19,920 nt of DNA from Thermoplasmata archaeon (GTDB lineage Archaea; Thermoplasmatota; Thermoplasmata; Lutacidiplasmatales; UBA184), in contig JASHYQ010000078.1 in the NCBI GenBank assembly GCA_030042955.1, forward strand, positions 1-19,920, in the 5' to 3' direction. Below are positions 1-7,437 of this stretch, piece after piece. Position 1 is the first letter of the stretch; every line of letters starts with the position of its first letter. Made by a program: the position numbers and the translations under genes. The notes under the pieces are model-generated. The model ran no database searches, was not told the origin of the DNA, and saw only the letters and a list, made by a program, of their open reading frames with translations.

Positions 1-210
1 GTCTTCTGGCTCCCCCGGGGAGCTCTCGACCGGACGCGGTCGGTCGAACGGGACACCTCACGGGGGGTGTACCCCGTGCCGGCGACGGTCTTCGAGGGGC
101 ATGTCCTCTGGGGGTTCACCCGCCGGCTCCTGCGGCAGTTCTTCGAGCTCCCGCTCGAGGACGGCGCTCTAGGCCCCGCCTTCAACGAGCGTCCGACGCC
201 GCCCCCCTGA
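1..210 (+). CDS. Nudix hydrolase, C-terminal part (CoA pyrophosphatase-like)
   Basis: The frame beginning at base 1 is open to a TGA at 208-210 and gives the last 69 residues of a protein whose start lies outside the window. The segment VFWLPRGAL followed by FEGHVLWGFTRRLLRQFFEL resembles the end of CoA pyrophosphatase-type Nudix domains, where a G-x(2,3)-(I/L)WG-(L/F)T-x-R/A motif precedes a final helix. The Nudix box itself would be upstream and cannot be seen, so substrate and activity are not testable here. Members of the family hydrolyse nucleoside diphosphates linked to another moiety, such as CoA or NADH. The last codons are Pro-rich, and the stop lies inside a GC-rich inverted repeat. 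It is codirectional with TBP, but a 70-base gap with its own TATA boxes separates them. Confidence 0.6.
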   Translation, partial: VFWLPRGALDRTRSVERDTSRGVYPVPATVFEGHVLWGFTRRLLRQFFELPLEDGALGPAFNERPTPPP

Positions 211-217
211 GGCGGCG
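197..217 (+). terminator. Inverted repeat across the Nudix stop codon (possible terminator)
   Basis: CGCCGCC at 197-203 and GGCGGCG at 211-217 are perfect 7-base inverted repeats with a 7-base loop that includes the TGA stop. A short T-containing stretch (GTTTCAG) follows. Archaeal termination depends mainly on T-rich tracts, which are weak here, so a terminator role is only a suggestion. Confidence 0.25.
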
Positions 218-240
218 GGGCGTTTCAGCCTCGCATGGGG

Positions 241-260
241 TTTATATAGTCGTTTAAATA
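241..260 (+). promoter_or_regulatory. Tandem TATA boxes of the TBP gene
   Basis: TTTATATA at 241-248 and TTTAAATA at 253-260 are both close to the archaeal TATA consensus and stand out in G+C-rich sequence. The second box is centred about 27 bases upstream of the GTG at 284, the geometry of a leaderless transcript. The first would start transcription about 12 bases earlier. Having two boxes ahead of the gene for the protein that binds them suggests alternative start sites or autoregulation, which is inference. Confidence 0.7.
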
Positions 261-280
261 CTCACCCGCGAGGGGTTTCG

Positions 281-829
281 TTGGTGAAGATTCGTATTGA
301 GAACGTCGTGGCATCCACCTCCCTCGGGGACGAGCTCGACCTCCAGTCGATCGCGCTAGGCCTCGACGGGGCCGAGTACGAGCCCGAGCAGTTTCCCGGC
401 CTGATCTACCGTCTCAAGGTCCCCAAGACCGCGATCCTGCTCTTCCGGTCCGGCAAGGTGGTCTGCACCGGGGCGAAGAGCATGCACGAGGTCGAGGAGT
501 CGATCCACTCGGTGGCGGCCCAGATCAAGAAAGGCGGCCAGAAGATCAACATGCACCCGAAGATCGAGGTGCAGAACATCGTCGCGAGCTCGGACCTCGA
601 GAGCGAGATCAACCTCAACGCGATCGCGGTCACGCTCGGCCTCGACCGGGTCGAGTACGAACCCGAGCAGTTCCCGGGTCTGGTCTGCCGGATCGAGGAC
701 CCCCGCGTGGTCGTCCTCCTCTTCGGCAGCGGCAAGCTCGTCTGCACCGGGGCGCGGAAGCCTTCGGACGTCGAGGTCGCGGTCAAGAAGATCACCAAGG
801 AGCTCCAGGGCGCCGGGCTCCTCCGGTAG
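281..829 (+). CDS. tbp: TATA-box binding protein (TBP)
   Basis: This is the general archaeal transcription factor that binds and bends the TATA box and recruits TFB and RNA polymerase. The 182-residue product consists of the two imperfect TBP direct repeats. Both carry the pattern EYEPEQFPGL(I/V), then a strand ending in LLF-x-SGK-(V/L)VCTGA, at about residues 28-64 and 119-155. Length and repeat structure match archaeal TBPs. No acidic C-terminal tail is present. TTG at 281 and GTG at 284 are both possible starts, and the TATA spacing slightly favours 284. A purine-rich GAGGGG at 269-274 precedes both. The next gene begins 20 bases after the stop, so the two are probably cotranscribed. Confidence 0.96.
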   Translation: MVKIRIENVVASTSLGDELDLQSIALGLDGAEYEPEQFPGLIYRLKVPKTAILLFRSGKVVCTGAKSMHEVEESIHSVAAQIKKGGQKINMHPKIEVQNIVASSDLESEINLNAIAVTLGLDRVEYEPEQFPGLVCRIEDPRVVVLLFGSGKLVCTGARKPSDVEVAVKKITKELQGAGLLR

Positions 830-849
830 GCCCCGAGCGGACGGCCCGC

Positions 850-1722
850 GTGCCGCTCCCAGCCGACCTCCCGGTCGTCGACCACCACTGCCACTTGAGC
901 CCGCACGGCGAGGGGGTTGCGGCCGCACGGCGGTTCTCCGCCGCCGGAGGCACGCACCTCTTCCTCGCGACCCAAAATTACTCGAGCGAGGTACCTCGGA
1001 GCGTCCAGGATTACCGAGTGCAGTTCGAGATGACCGAGGCGCTGGCCGGCAAGGTCCGCGCCGAGGCGGGGATCGAGGTGTACGTGGTGGTCGCCCCCTA
1101 TCCCGTGGACCTGGTCGTCGCCGCGCCCCTCTTAGGGTTGGCTTCCGCGCTCGACCTTCAACGGCAGGCGCTGGACCTGGCGGGCTCCTGGGTACTCGAC
1201 CATCGCGCCGTCGCCCTCGGCGAGGTCGGGTTCCCGCACTTCGAGGTCCCGACGAACGTGCAGGAGGCGGCCGGTCTTGCCTTTGACCACGCCCTCGCGG
1301 TCGCCCGGGACGTCGATTGTCCGGTCATTGTCCACAGCGCGGACCTCGCACCGGAGGAGTACCGAAGCCTCGCTCTTCGCGGGGAGCGCGCCGGCGTCCC
1401 GCCTCGACGGATCGTGAAGCATTACGCGCGGACCCGCGTGCCCCTCCGCGAGCGCGGCGGGGTCGCCGCCTCGTATCTCGCGCGGAGGGACTTGGCTCGC
1501 GAAGCCCTGGGCGACCCCGGGCCTTGGTTCCTCGAGACCGATTTCCTGGACGACCCGGCCCGGCCCGGGGCCGTCCTCGACCTGGCGACCGTCCCCCGAC
1601 GGGCGCACGCGCTCGCGGAGGCGTCCGCGGAAGGCGTAGAGCGACTGCGGGTCCCGTTCGTCGACTCTGTGGAGGCGGTCTACGGGTGGCGCCCCGAATT
1701 GCCGGTCGGGAGGGGTGGGTGA
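850..1722 (+). CDS. TatD-like metal-dependent hydrolase (COG1099-type TIM barrel)
   Basis: This is a probable metal-dependent phosphoesterase or nuclease of the amidohydrolase superfamily. Visible metal-site motifs are DHHCHL at residues 11-16 (the H-x-H of strand 1), ALGEVGFPHFEVP with the conserved Glu in the middle, PVIVHSAD, the late His in RIVKHYA, and LETDFLDDP with the Asp usual on the last metal-binding strand. At 290 residues it matches the archaeal COG1099 group better than bacterial TatD. It starts at GTG 850, shortly after tbp, and its TGA overlaps the next start in the tetranucleotide GTGA (1719-1722), so translational coupling with dTMP kinase is likely. The substrate is unknown. 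A DNA-processing role would suit the neighbours but is not shown. Confidence 0.8.
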   Translation: MPLPADLPVVDHHCHLSPHGEGVAAARRFSAAGGTHLFLATQNYSSEVPRSVQDYRVQFEMTEALAGKVRAEAGIEVYVVVAPYPVDLVVAAPLLGLASALDLQRQALDLAGSWVLDHRAVALGEVGFPHFEVPTNVQEAAGLAFDHALAVARDVDCPVIVHSADLAPEEYRSLALRGERAGVPPRRIVKHYARTRVPLRERGGVAASYLARRDLAREALGDPGPWFLETDFLDDPARPGAVLDLATVPRRAHALAEASAEGVERLRVPFVDSVEAVYGWRPELPVGRGG

Positions 1723-2363
1723 CCCCCCCTCGTCGGGGGCGACTCGTCGCCCTCGAGGGGATCGATGGCGCCGGCAAGTCGACGCTCGCCTCCGCGCTCG
1801 TGCGCGTCGCAGGCCGGCGGGGGATCCGGTCGGTAGCACGCCGCGAGCCAGCCGACCCGACCCTCGGGCGCCTGGCCCAAGAGGCGGGCCGGCGGGACCC
1901 GTGGACCGGCGCCGTGTACTTCACCGTGGACCGGTTCCTCGCCCGGCCCGCGCTGGAGCGGGACCTTGCCCGGTATCCGCTCGTGATCACCGACCGGTCG
2001 TTCTACTCGACGCTCGCCTACCAGGGAAGCGCGCTCGGTCCGGCCCGCGTGCGGCGGATCGAAGAGCTCTCCCGGCGGGCGACCCGAGTCCCGGACCGGG
2101 TGGTCCTGCTCGACCTCGAACCGGTCGAGGCCATGAGACGGTTGGGTCAGCGAGGAAGAGGGCGAGGCCCGCTCGAGCGCCGCCGTACGCTGGAGCGGGT
2201 CGCCCGACGGTACCGCTCCATGGCGCGCCGCGACGACTGGCTGGTCCTCGACGCGCGTCGCCCGACGCAGGAACTGGTGGAGGCCATCTGGGCGGACCTC
2301 GGTCACCGGCGCCTGACCCGGTCGCGGCGCTACCGGCGGGCCCGCGCTGAAGAGCGAACCTGA
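1719..2363 (+). CDS. tmk: Thymidylate (dTMP) kinase
   Basis: The enzyme phosphorylates dTMP to dTDP in the cytosol for DNA synthesis. The P-loop EGIDGAGKST lies at residues 13-22, directly after the first strand RLVALEG. The dTMP-kinase DR motif appears in ITDRSFYSTLAYQ (D92-R93). PDRVVLLDL followed by EAMRRLGQRG corresponds to the strand and LID-region helix. The 214-residue length is typical. I chose GTG 1719 because it overlaps the preceding stop as GTGA and puts the P-loop at the usual distance from the N terminus. The open frame extends far upstream, but only as an out-of-frame shadow of the hydrolase gene. The C terminus is Arg-rich, which may only reflect base composition. Confidence 0.9.
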   Translation: MTPPRRGRLVALEGIDGAGKSTLASALVRVAGRRGIRSVARREPADPTLGRLAQEAGRRDPWTGAVYFTVDRFLARPALERDLARYPLVITDRSFYSTLAYQGSALGPARVRRIEELSRRATRVPDRVVLLDLEPVEAMRRLGQRGRGRGPLERRRTLERVARRYRSMARRDDWLVLDARRPTQELVEAIWADLGHRRLTRSRRYRRARAEERT

Positions 2364-2368
2364 TATCA
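2361..2368 (+). promoter_or_regulatory. Possible TATA box of orc1/cdc6
   Basis: TGATATCA is centred about 27 bases upstream of the GTG at 2391 and overlaps the tmk stop codon. It is a weak match to the TATA consensus. The spacing would give a leaderless internal promoter within the run of genes. Confidence 0.35.
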
Positions 2369-2390
2369 CCCGCCCCCGTTGCGCCCACTC

Positions 2391-3548
2391 GTGGCGAACC
2401 CTGAACGCATCCTGCTGCGGGAGGAGACGCTCGACCCTTCCTACCTGCCGGCACGGCTCGTCCGGCGGGAGACCGAGCTCGGGATCGCCACGAAGCGGTT
2501 CCGGGACGCCCTCTCGAAGGGGCTCCCGTACCATCTGATGGTCACCGGAGGGGTCGGCAGCGGCAAGACCGCGCTCGTACGCCGGCTTGCGACAGACCTC
2601 GAACGGACGGGGCGTGGGACCGAGCTCCCGGTCCGCTTCGCCTACATCAACTGCTGGCGACGCGCCAGCGACCGCACCGTGATGCTCGACCTGCTCCATA
2701 CCGTCGACGTCTCGCTTCCGGACCGCGGCTACAGCCTCTCGGAGATGGTGGACGTCTTCGAGCAGGGCCTGCGGCGTCACCCCCAGCACCTCCTGGTGAT
2801 CCTGGACGAGGCCGCCGCACTCGTCAAGCAGGAGACGAAGCTCGTCTACCTCCTCTCCCGCTCCCGCGAGGTCGCGCTCGGGTCGATCTCTCTCCTCCTG
2901 GTCGCCGCGGAGGACCTCCTGCCGTACCTCGACGCGGCGAGCCGCTCCAGCTTCGGGGTAACCCACCGTCTTGCCCTCGCGCCGTACACGCGAGAGGACC
3001 TGGTGGAGATCCTGGGCGCGAGGGCAGAACTCGCCCTCCGTCGGGGAAGCGTCGAGCGGGAAACCCTGGACCAGATCGCCCGGATCGTCGCGCCGAACGG
3101 CGACGCGCGGTTCGGCCTCGAGCTTCTCGCCGGCGCGGCCCACGCGGCGGAGGACGCCGAGTCGGAGATGGTCCTCCCGGAGCACGTGCGACGGGCCAAG
3201 GGCTCCCTCGTCCCGACCCTCTCGGAATCGCAGCTCGAGGCGCTCTCCACCAACGAGCTCGGGGTCCTCCTCGCGCTCTCCCGCTCGCTCAAGGGAAAGG
3301 GGAGCGCGGTGCCCAGTCAGAAGCTCCGCACCACGCATGCCGCCCTGCTGGAGGAGCTCAAGGGGGCCCCGATGAGCCGGACGACCTTCTGGCGGACCCT
3401 CAAGGAGCTCGAGCGGGACGGCCTGATCACGCTGGAAGCTGCCGGCTCCGGCGAGTCGAGCCGGGTGGCGATGGACGAGCTGCCCGCCAGCTACCTCGCC
3501 ACCCTGGTCGAGGAACGGATGGGACGCGGCAGCGCTCGGAAAGGCTAA
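2391..3548 (+). CDS. cdc6: Orc1/Cdc6-family replication initiator ATPase
   Basis: This protein binds origins and loads the MCM helicase in archaea. N-terminal LDPSYLPARLVRRETEL is the usual Orc1/Cdc6 entry sequence. Walker A is GGVGSGKTAL (Lys about residue 59) and Walker B is LLVILDEAAAL. RSSFGVTHRLALAPYTREDLVEIL matches the post-sensor-1 region, and GDARFGLELLAGAAHAAE is the sensor-2 segment. A winged-helix domain fills the last 120 or so residues. Where archaeal Orc1 usually has Asn-Asp in sensor 1, this protein appears to have Glu-Asp (LLVAAEDLL), so it may be a divergent paralogue. I chose GTG 2391 (385 residues) for its TATA spacing; TTG 2379 is the alternative. lipA begins 24 bases after the stop. 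No origin repeats were recognised nearby. Confidence 0.88.
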   Translation: MANPERILLREETLDPSYLPARLVRRETELGIATKRFRDALSKGLPYHLMVTGGVGSGKTALVRRLATDLERTGRGTELPVRFAYINCWRRASDRTVMLDLLHTVDVSLPDRGYSLSEMVDVFEQGLRRHPQHLLVILDEAAALVKQETKLVYLLSRSREVALGSISLLLVAAEDLLPYLDAASRSSFGVTHRLALAPYTREDLVEILGARAELALRRGSVERETLDQIARIVAPNGDARFGLELLAGAAHAAEDAESEMVLPEHVRRAKGSLVPTLSESQLEALSTNELGVLLALSRSLKGKGSAVPSQKLRTTHAALLEELKGAPMSRTTFWRTLKELERDGLITLEAAGSGESSRVAMDELPASYLATLVEERMGRGSARKG

Positions 3549-3572
3549 AGCGCGGGCGCGGGTCGCGCGCCC

Positions 3573-4490
3573 GTGGCGTCGTCCGAAGCTGGGGCCGAGC
3601 CCCGCCCGGGGTCTCGGTCCCTCCCTGACTGGATCCGCACCCGCCCGCCGGGGGGACCGGGGTACGTGGGGGTCCGCGACCTCCTGGAAGGGCTCGGGCT
3701 CGAGACGGTCTGCCGCGAGGCGCATTGTCCCAACCTCTCCGAGTGCTGGTCGGCCGGCACGGCGACCCTGATGCTCCTGGGGACCGACTGCACTCGTCGA
3801 TGCGCCTTCTGCGCCGTCACGACGCACTGGCCCCACGGGGTCGTGGACCGGACCGAGCCGGATCGAGTCGCCCGGGCGGTGGCGAGTTGGGGCCTCCGGT
3901 ACGTGGTGCTGACCCAGGTTTGTCGGGATGACCTTCCGGATGGAGGGGCCGCGGTGCTTTCCGAGACCGTTCGTGCGGTCCGCGCAGCCTCCCCTGCGAC
4001 GAAGGTCGAACTGCTGGCCGGCGACCTCGGCGGGAACGCAGAGGCCCTCGCGACCGTGCTGGCCGACCCACCGGAGGTCTTTGCCCACAACCTCGAGACG
4101 GTGCGCTCCCTCTCCCCCGCGGTGCGGGACCGACGGGCCGGATACGACCGCTCGCTCGGGGTGCTGCACCGCGCCCGGGAGACCGGGCCGACCCGCCTCG
4201 TGCTGAAGAGCTCCCTCATGCTCGGGCTCGGCGAGGAAGACGCGGAGGTCGAGACCGCCCTGGCCGACTTACGCGCCGCGGGGGTCGACCTGTTGACGTT
4301 CGGCCAGTATCTCCGCCCGAGCCTCGCGCACTGGCCGGTGGCGCGGTACATCCCGCCGGCGGAGTTCGAGGAGTGGAAGGAGCGGGCCCTCGCCCTCGGC
4401 TTTGCCGGCGTCGAGTCGGGACCGATGGTCCGAAGCTCCTACCACGCCGAGGAGCTGTTCGACCGGGCCATGGCGGGCCGGGGGGGCTAG
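3573..4490 (+). CDS. lipA: Lipoyl synthase (radical SAM)
   Basis: LipA inserts two sulfur atoms into protein-bound octanoyl groups to make the lipoyl cofactor of 2-oxoacid dehydrogenases and the glycine cleavage system. All three family signatures are present: the auxiliary-cluster pattern CREAHCPNLSEC (C47, C52, C58), the radical SAM motif CTRRCAFC (C73, C77, C80), and the C-terminal RSSY at 287-290, whose Ser ligates the auxiliary cluster. The 305-residue length is normal. It starts at GTG 3573, 24 bases after cdc6, and ends 3 bases before the next start. No octanoyl transferase or lipoylated carrier gene lies in the window, so the target complex is encoded elsewhere. The product should be an active enzyme, since no key residue is missing. 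Confidence 0.96.
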   Translation: MASSEAGAEPRPGSRSLPDWIRTRPPGGPGYVGVRDLLEGLGLETVCREAHCPNLSECWSAGTATLMLLGTDCTRRCAFCAVTTHWPHGVVDRTEPDRVARAVASWGLRYVVLTQVCRDDLPDGGAAVLSETVRAVRAASPATKVELLAGDLGGNAEALATVLADPPEVFAHNLETVRSLSPAVRDRRAGYDRSLGVLHRARETGPTRLVLKSSLMLGLGEEDAEVETALADLRAAGVDLLTFGQYLRPSLAHWPVARYIPPAEFEEWKERALALGFAGVESGPMVRSSYHAEELFDRAMAGRGG

Positions 4491-4493
4491 CGG

Positions 4494-4853
4494 GTGGCGA
4501 AGAAGGCGCGGAAGAAGCTCGAGGAGGCCGAGCCCCCTTTCGAGTTTCCCGAGTTCGACGAGGGAGCGTTCATCTGGAAGGAGCTCGAGCTCGACTCCGC
4601 CACCGGGCTCGCCGGGATCTTCGCCATCGCCGCCGGGATCGTCTCCGCCGGCATCAAGTTGGCCGGCCTTCCGTGGTACGCTCAGTTCCCGGTCGGTTTG
4701 GTGATCATCATCCTCGGGGTCTTCGGCATCCAGTGGCTCCGCCCGGCCTCCCACGCCTACACGAAGGGAGACTGGGCCAGCCTCATCTTCCTCGAGTTCT
4801 TCGGCTGGCTCGCGCTCTGGTTCGTCCTGGTCAATCTGCTGAACGGCGCTTAG
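4494..4853 (+). CDS. Small membrane protein, three predicted helices
   Basis: I do not recognise this 119-residue family. The N-terminal 35 residues are charged, first basic (KKARKK) and then acidic. Three hydrophobic segments follow at about residues 38-57, 65-83 and 95-116, ending in a short tail. Basic residues near the start suggest that the N terminus is cytosolic. The GTG start lies 3 bases after the lipA stop, so it is probably translated from the same transcript. Its TAG stop overlaps the TAA of the convergent cca gene in TTAG. Function is unknown; the link to lipoate synthesis may be positional only. Coding quality is good: G+C-rich third positions and clean hydrophobic blocks. Confidence 0.75.
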   Translation: MAKKARKKLEEAEPPFEFPEFDEGAFIWKELELDSATGLAGIFAIAAGIVSAGIKLAGLPWYAQFPVGLVIIILGVFGIQWLRPASHAYTKGDWASLIFLEFFGWLALWFVLVNLLNGA

Positions 4854-6274
4854 GCGTCCCGGTCGGGTCGCGCCAGCCAAGGAAGTCGTTTGGCCAGCAG
4901 GTCGTCGAGTGCTTGGGAGAGCCCCGGAGACTCCGGGGTCGAAGCAAGCGCGTGGACCGCCGCCGGGGACGTGGGTGGAGGCGTTAGGTCCCGGCCGAGC
5001 GAGAGCCGAGGAAGGGCCGCCCGGATCACTGCCTCCAGGTCCCGGTCCGTGCGACGGGTCTCGACCGCGAGGCTACCGTCCGCCCGAACGTACGGTCCCT
5101 GCAGCACCGGGGCGCTCGGGGCGGTCCACTTCTCTAGGAAGTGACCCACTCGGTCGAGTCCGGCCGGGGGACCATCCTGAGGACGGACCGCGGGCCGGTG
5201 GGGATGGGCGACCTCGACCAGGATGAGCACCCGGTCGGCGTCGACCGCAGAGGACGAGCCGAGGACCGCGAAGTCGGACCGACTGACCTCCTCCGCGACC
5301 GCCCGCTCCGCCTTGCGGACCTGCGGATACAATGTGTCATCCACGACGTCGGGGCGAGGCAGGACGATGACCGCCGCGTGGGTTCCCCGCGCATGCAGCC
5401 GCTCGAGGCTCTCGGCCCGGGAGAGCCGGGAGCGCTCCACGGGGCGGAACCAGGCCTCGGAGGGGTGGTCGAGATACTCGCCCGCGGCGAGAATCACGGT
5501 CGCCAGGTTCCGCCGGGAGAGCGCGCTCGCGACGTTCCGGTTCGGGTCGACCGGGTCCGCGAGGATCAACGCGACCTCGGCCGGGAGACGGGGTGGGTCC
5601 CGGTTCGGTTGAGCCAGGCGGACCGGGATCCGCCAGCTCCGGGCCGCCGAGAGGAAGCCTCGTAAGGAACCAAACTGAAGGACGATCAGCTCGACGAGGT
5701 ACCCGGAGAATCCCTCCGTCCGGGCCTCGGACCCGTAGACGCCGAGCGTGCGGAGAAACTGCTTGGCGAGCCGCACCTGCGCCACGACCTCCGGCGTCTC
5801 GTGCGACGTGAGGTACTCCTGATGGAACGGGGTCCGGTCGACCGGGGAGAGTGGGTGGGAGGGGTCGGCGATCGCGTACCCGGGTACCGCGTCCACCGCG
5901 AACCCCTCGAACCGCCCTCGCAGGTACGGGTGCTCGGCATACCGAGTCTCGGTATCCGACAGGACCGCGAGGCCGAGCGCGAGTCCCTCCTCCCGAAGCC
6001 GGTCGCGCGGGAGGTCCGGGGGGAACAGGAGGAAGAGGTCGATGTCGAGACGGTCCGAGAGGAACGTCCCGCGGGCCGCGCTCCCCGCGACCAACGCACG
6101 CACCAGCGGACTTCGCCGCGCGGACGCCGCGGAGTGGACGCGGTCTACCAAACCGGTGCGGACCCGGGCGACCCGCTCGAGCGTCTCGGAGGTCGGGGAG
6201 ATCCGGGCCGAGACAGCCGCCTCGATACGGTCCGCTTCGGCCGACGCCGCCTGGCCGGTCGAGGAGTCGGTCAC
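4850..6274 (-). CDS. cca: CCA-adding tRNA nucleotidyltransferase, archaeal class I
   Basis: The enzyme builds or repairs the 3' CCA of tRNAs from CTP and ATP without a nucleic-acid template. The class I signature is clear: GSAARGT at 64-70 followed by LDIDLFLLFP, with the two catalytic carboxylates at about D77 and D79. FAVDAVPGY supplies the third. QVRLAKQFLRTLGVYGSE followed by EGFSGYLVELIVLQFGS is the helical segment characteristic of archaeal CCA enzymes. The 474-residue length is usual. The start is a GTG at 6272-6274; no convincing TATA box lies 27 bases upstream. It is transcribed toward the lipA run and shares 4 bases of stop codons with it, and it is divergent from the radical SAM gene to its right. 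Confidence 0.94.
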   Translation of the reverse strand: MTDSSTGQAASAEADRIEAAVSARISPTSETLERVARVRTGLVDRVHSAASARRSPLVRALVAGSAARGTFLSDRLDIDLFLLFPPDLPRDRLREEGLALGLAVLSDTETRYAEHPYLRGRFEGFAVDAVPGYAIADPSHPLSPVDRTPFHQEYLTSHETPEVVAQVRLAKQFLRTLGVYGSEARTEGFSGYLVELIVLQFGSLRGFLSAARSWRIPVRLAQPNRDPPRLPAEVALILADPVDPNRNVASALSRRNLATVILAAGEYLDHPSEAWFRPVERSRLSRAESLERLHARGTHAAVIVLPRPDVVDDTLYPQVRKAERAVAEEVSRSDFAVLGSSSAVDADRVLILVEVAHPHRPAVRPQDGPPAGLDRVGHFLEKWTAPSAPVLQGPYVRADGSLAVETRRTDRDLEAVIRAALPRLSLGRDLTPPPTSPAAVHALASTPESPGLSQALDDLLAKRLPWLARPDRDA

Positions 6275-6381
6275 GGCGGGTGGACCCTCGGCGAGAAGAT
6301 GAACCTTGGGCTAGACCTCGGCCGGGAAGGGAGGCGTTATCGGACGGCGCGCGCTAGAGTGGTACCGGCGGTCGAGGACCC

Positions 6382-7437
6382 ATGGCGCACCCCGCAACCC
6401 TGTTCGAACCCCTTGCCGGAGGGAAGGTCCGCTGCACGGCGTGCGCCCGGTACTGCGTGATCCCGAGCGGCTCCCACGGGTTCTGTTTCGTTCGCAAGAA
6501 CGAGGACGGTCGCCTGGTGCTGCTCTCGTACGGCAAGGCCGCGGCGACCCAGGTCGACCCGGTGGAGAAGAAGCCCCTCTCGCACTTCCACCCGGGGACC
6601 CGGGTCTTCTCCATCGGAACGGTCGGGTGCAACTGGCGGTGCCTGTACTGTCAGAATGCCGAGATCTCCCAGGAGAAGGAGGTCGTGGGCCGCCCCCTCT
6701 CGCCCCGCCAGGCGGTCCTGGCCGCGAAGCGGTACGACTGCTCGGGCGTGACGTTCACCTACAACGAACCCACGATCTTCATCGAGTACGCGCTCGACGT
6801 CATGAAGGAGGCGCGGGCCGCCGGGCTCTTTGCGAACTTCGTAACGAACGGGTACATGAGCCCCGAAGCGACGGAACTTCTCGGACCCCACCTCGACGCC
6901 GTCAGCGTGGACTTCAAGGGGAGCGGGGAGGAGGGATTCCTCCGGAAGTACGTCTCCGCGAAGGGACCTGAGCCGATCCGCTCTACGATGGTCGACCTGC
7001 ACCGGCGGGGCGTCCACGTCGAGGTGACGGACCTCATCGTGCCCCGGGTAGGGGAGTCGGTCGAGGCGATCCGTCGACTCGCGGGCTGGGTCCGGGACGA
7101 GCTCGGCCCGGAGACCCCGTTCCACCTCCTCCGGTTCCATCCGGACTACCACATGATGGAGTTCCCCGAGACTCCGGTGGCGACCCTCGAGAAGCTCCAC
7201 GCCGTGGTCAAGGCGGAGGGGCTCGACTACGTCTACCTGGGCAACGTCTGGGGGCACCCGCTCGAGCACACGTACTGCCCGGCGTGCCATGCGGTGGTCG
7301 TTCGCCGGTACGGGTTCACGATCCAGTCGTGGGACCTCGACGAGCAGAACCGGTGCCGCGCATGCGGCCACGCGATCCCGATCGTCGGGCGGCTGCCCGA
7401 GACGTACGTCCCGACGTTCGCGACCCCCGTGCTCTGA
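6382..7437 (+). CDS. amrS: AmmeMemoRadiSam-system radical SAM enzyme
   Basis: This is a radical SAM protein of the AmrS type, related to pyruvate formate-lyase activating enzymes. The N terminus has a Cys-rich segment, VRCTACARYC then GSHGFCFVR. DPVEKKPLSHFHPGTRVFSIG leads into the cluster motif CNWRCLYCQN (C83, C87, C90). SGVTFTYNEPTIF and the VSVDFKG strand are typical of the family. The C terminus adds a probable zinc-ribbon-like pair, CPAC and CRAC. At 351 residues the length is normal. The other components (AmmA and Memo-like proteins) are not in the window, and the natural substrate is unknown. The 3' 122 bases are overlapped in antisense by the methyltransferase gene. The ATG start is clear; no strong TATA box precedes it. 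Confidence 0.9.
   Translation: MAHPATLFEPLAGGKVRCTACARYCVIPSGSHGFCFVRKNEDGRLVLLSYGKAAATQVDPVEKKPLSHFHPGTRVFSIGTVGCNWRCLYCQNAEISQEKEVVGRPLSPRQAVLAAKRYDCSGVTFTYNEPTIFIEYALDVMKEARAAGLFANFVTNGYMSPEATELLGPHLDAVSVDFKGSGEEGFLRKYVSAKGPEPIRSTMVDLHRRGVHVEVTDLIVPRVGESVEAIRRLAGWVRDELGPETPFHLLRFHPDYHMMEFPETPVATLEKLHAVVKAEGLDYVYLGNVWGHPLEHTYCPACHAVVVRRYGFTIQSWDLDEQNRCRACGHAIPIVGRLPETYVPTFATPVL

Noticed and set aside
1317..1718. Upstream extension of the dTMP kinase frame
   Set aside because: The extra 134 residues are an out-of-frame reading of the TatD-like gene, Arg/Pro-rich and without homology. The GTGA overlap gives the better start.
1680..4169. An 829-codon open frame on the minus strand
   Set aside because: It is fully antisense to tmk, cdc6 and lipA, which have clear motifs. 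Its product is Arg/Gly/Pro/Asp-rich with no family-like pattern, as expected from the mirror of G+C-rich codons.
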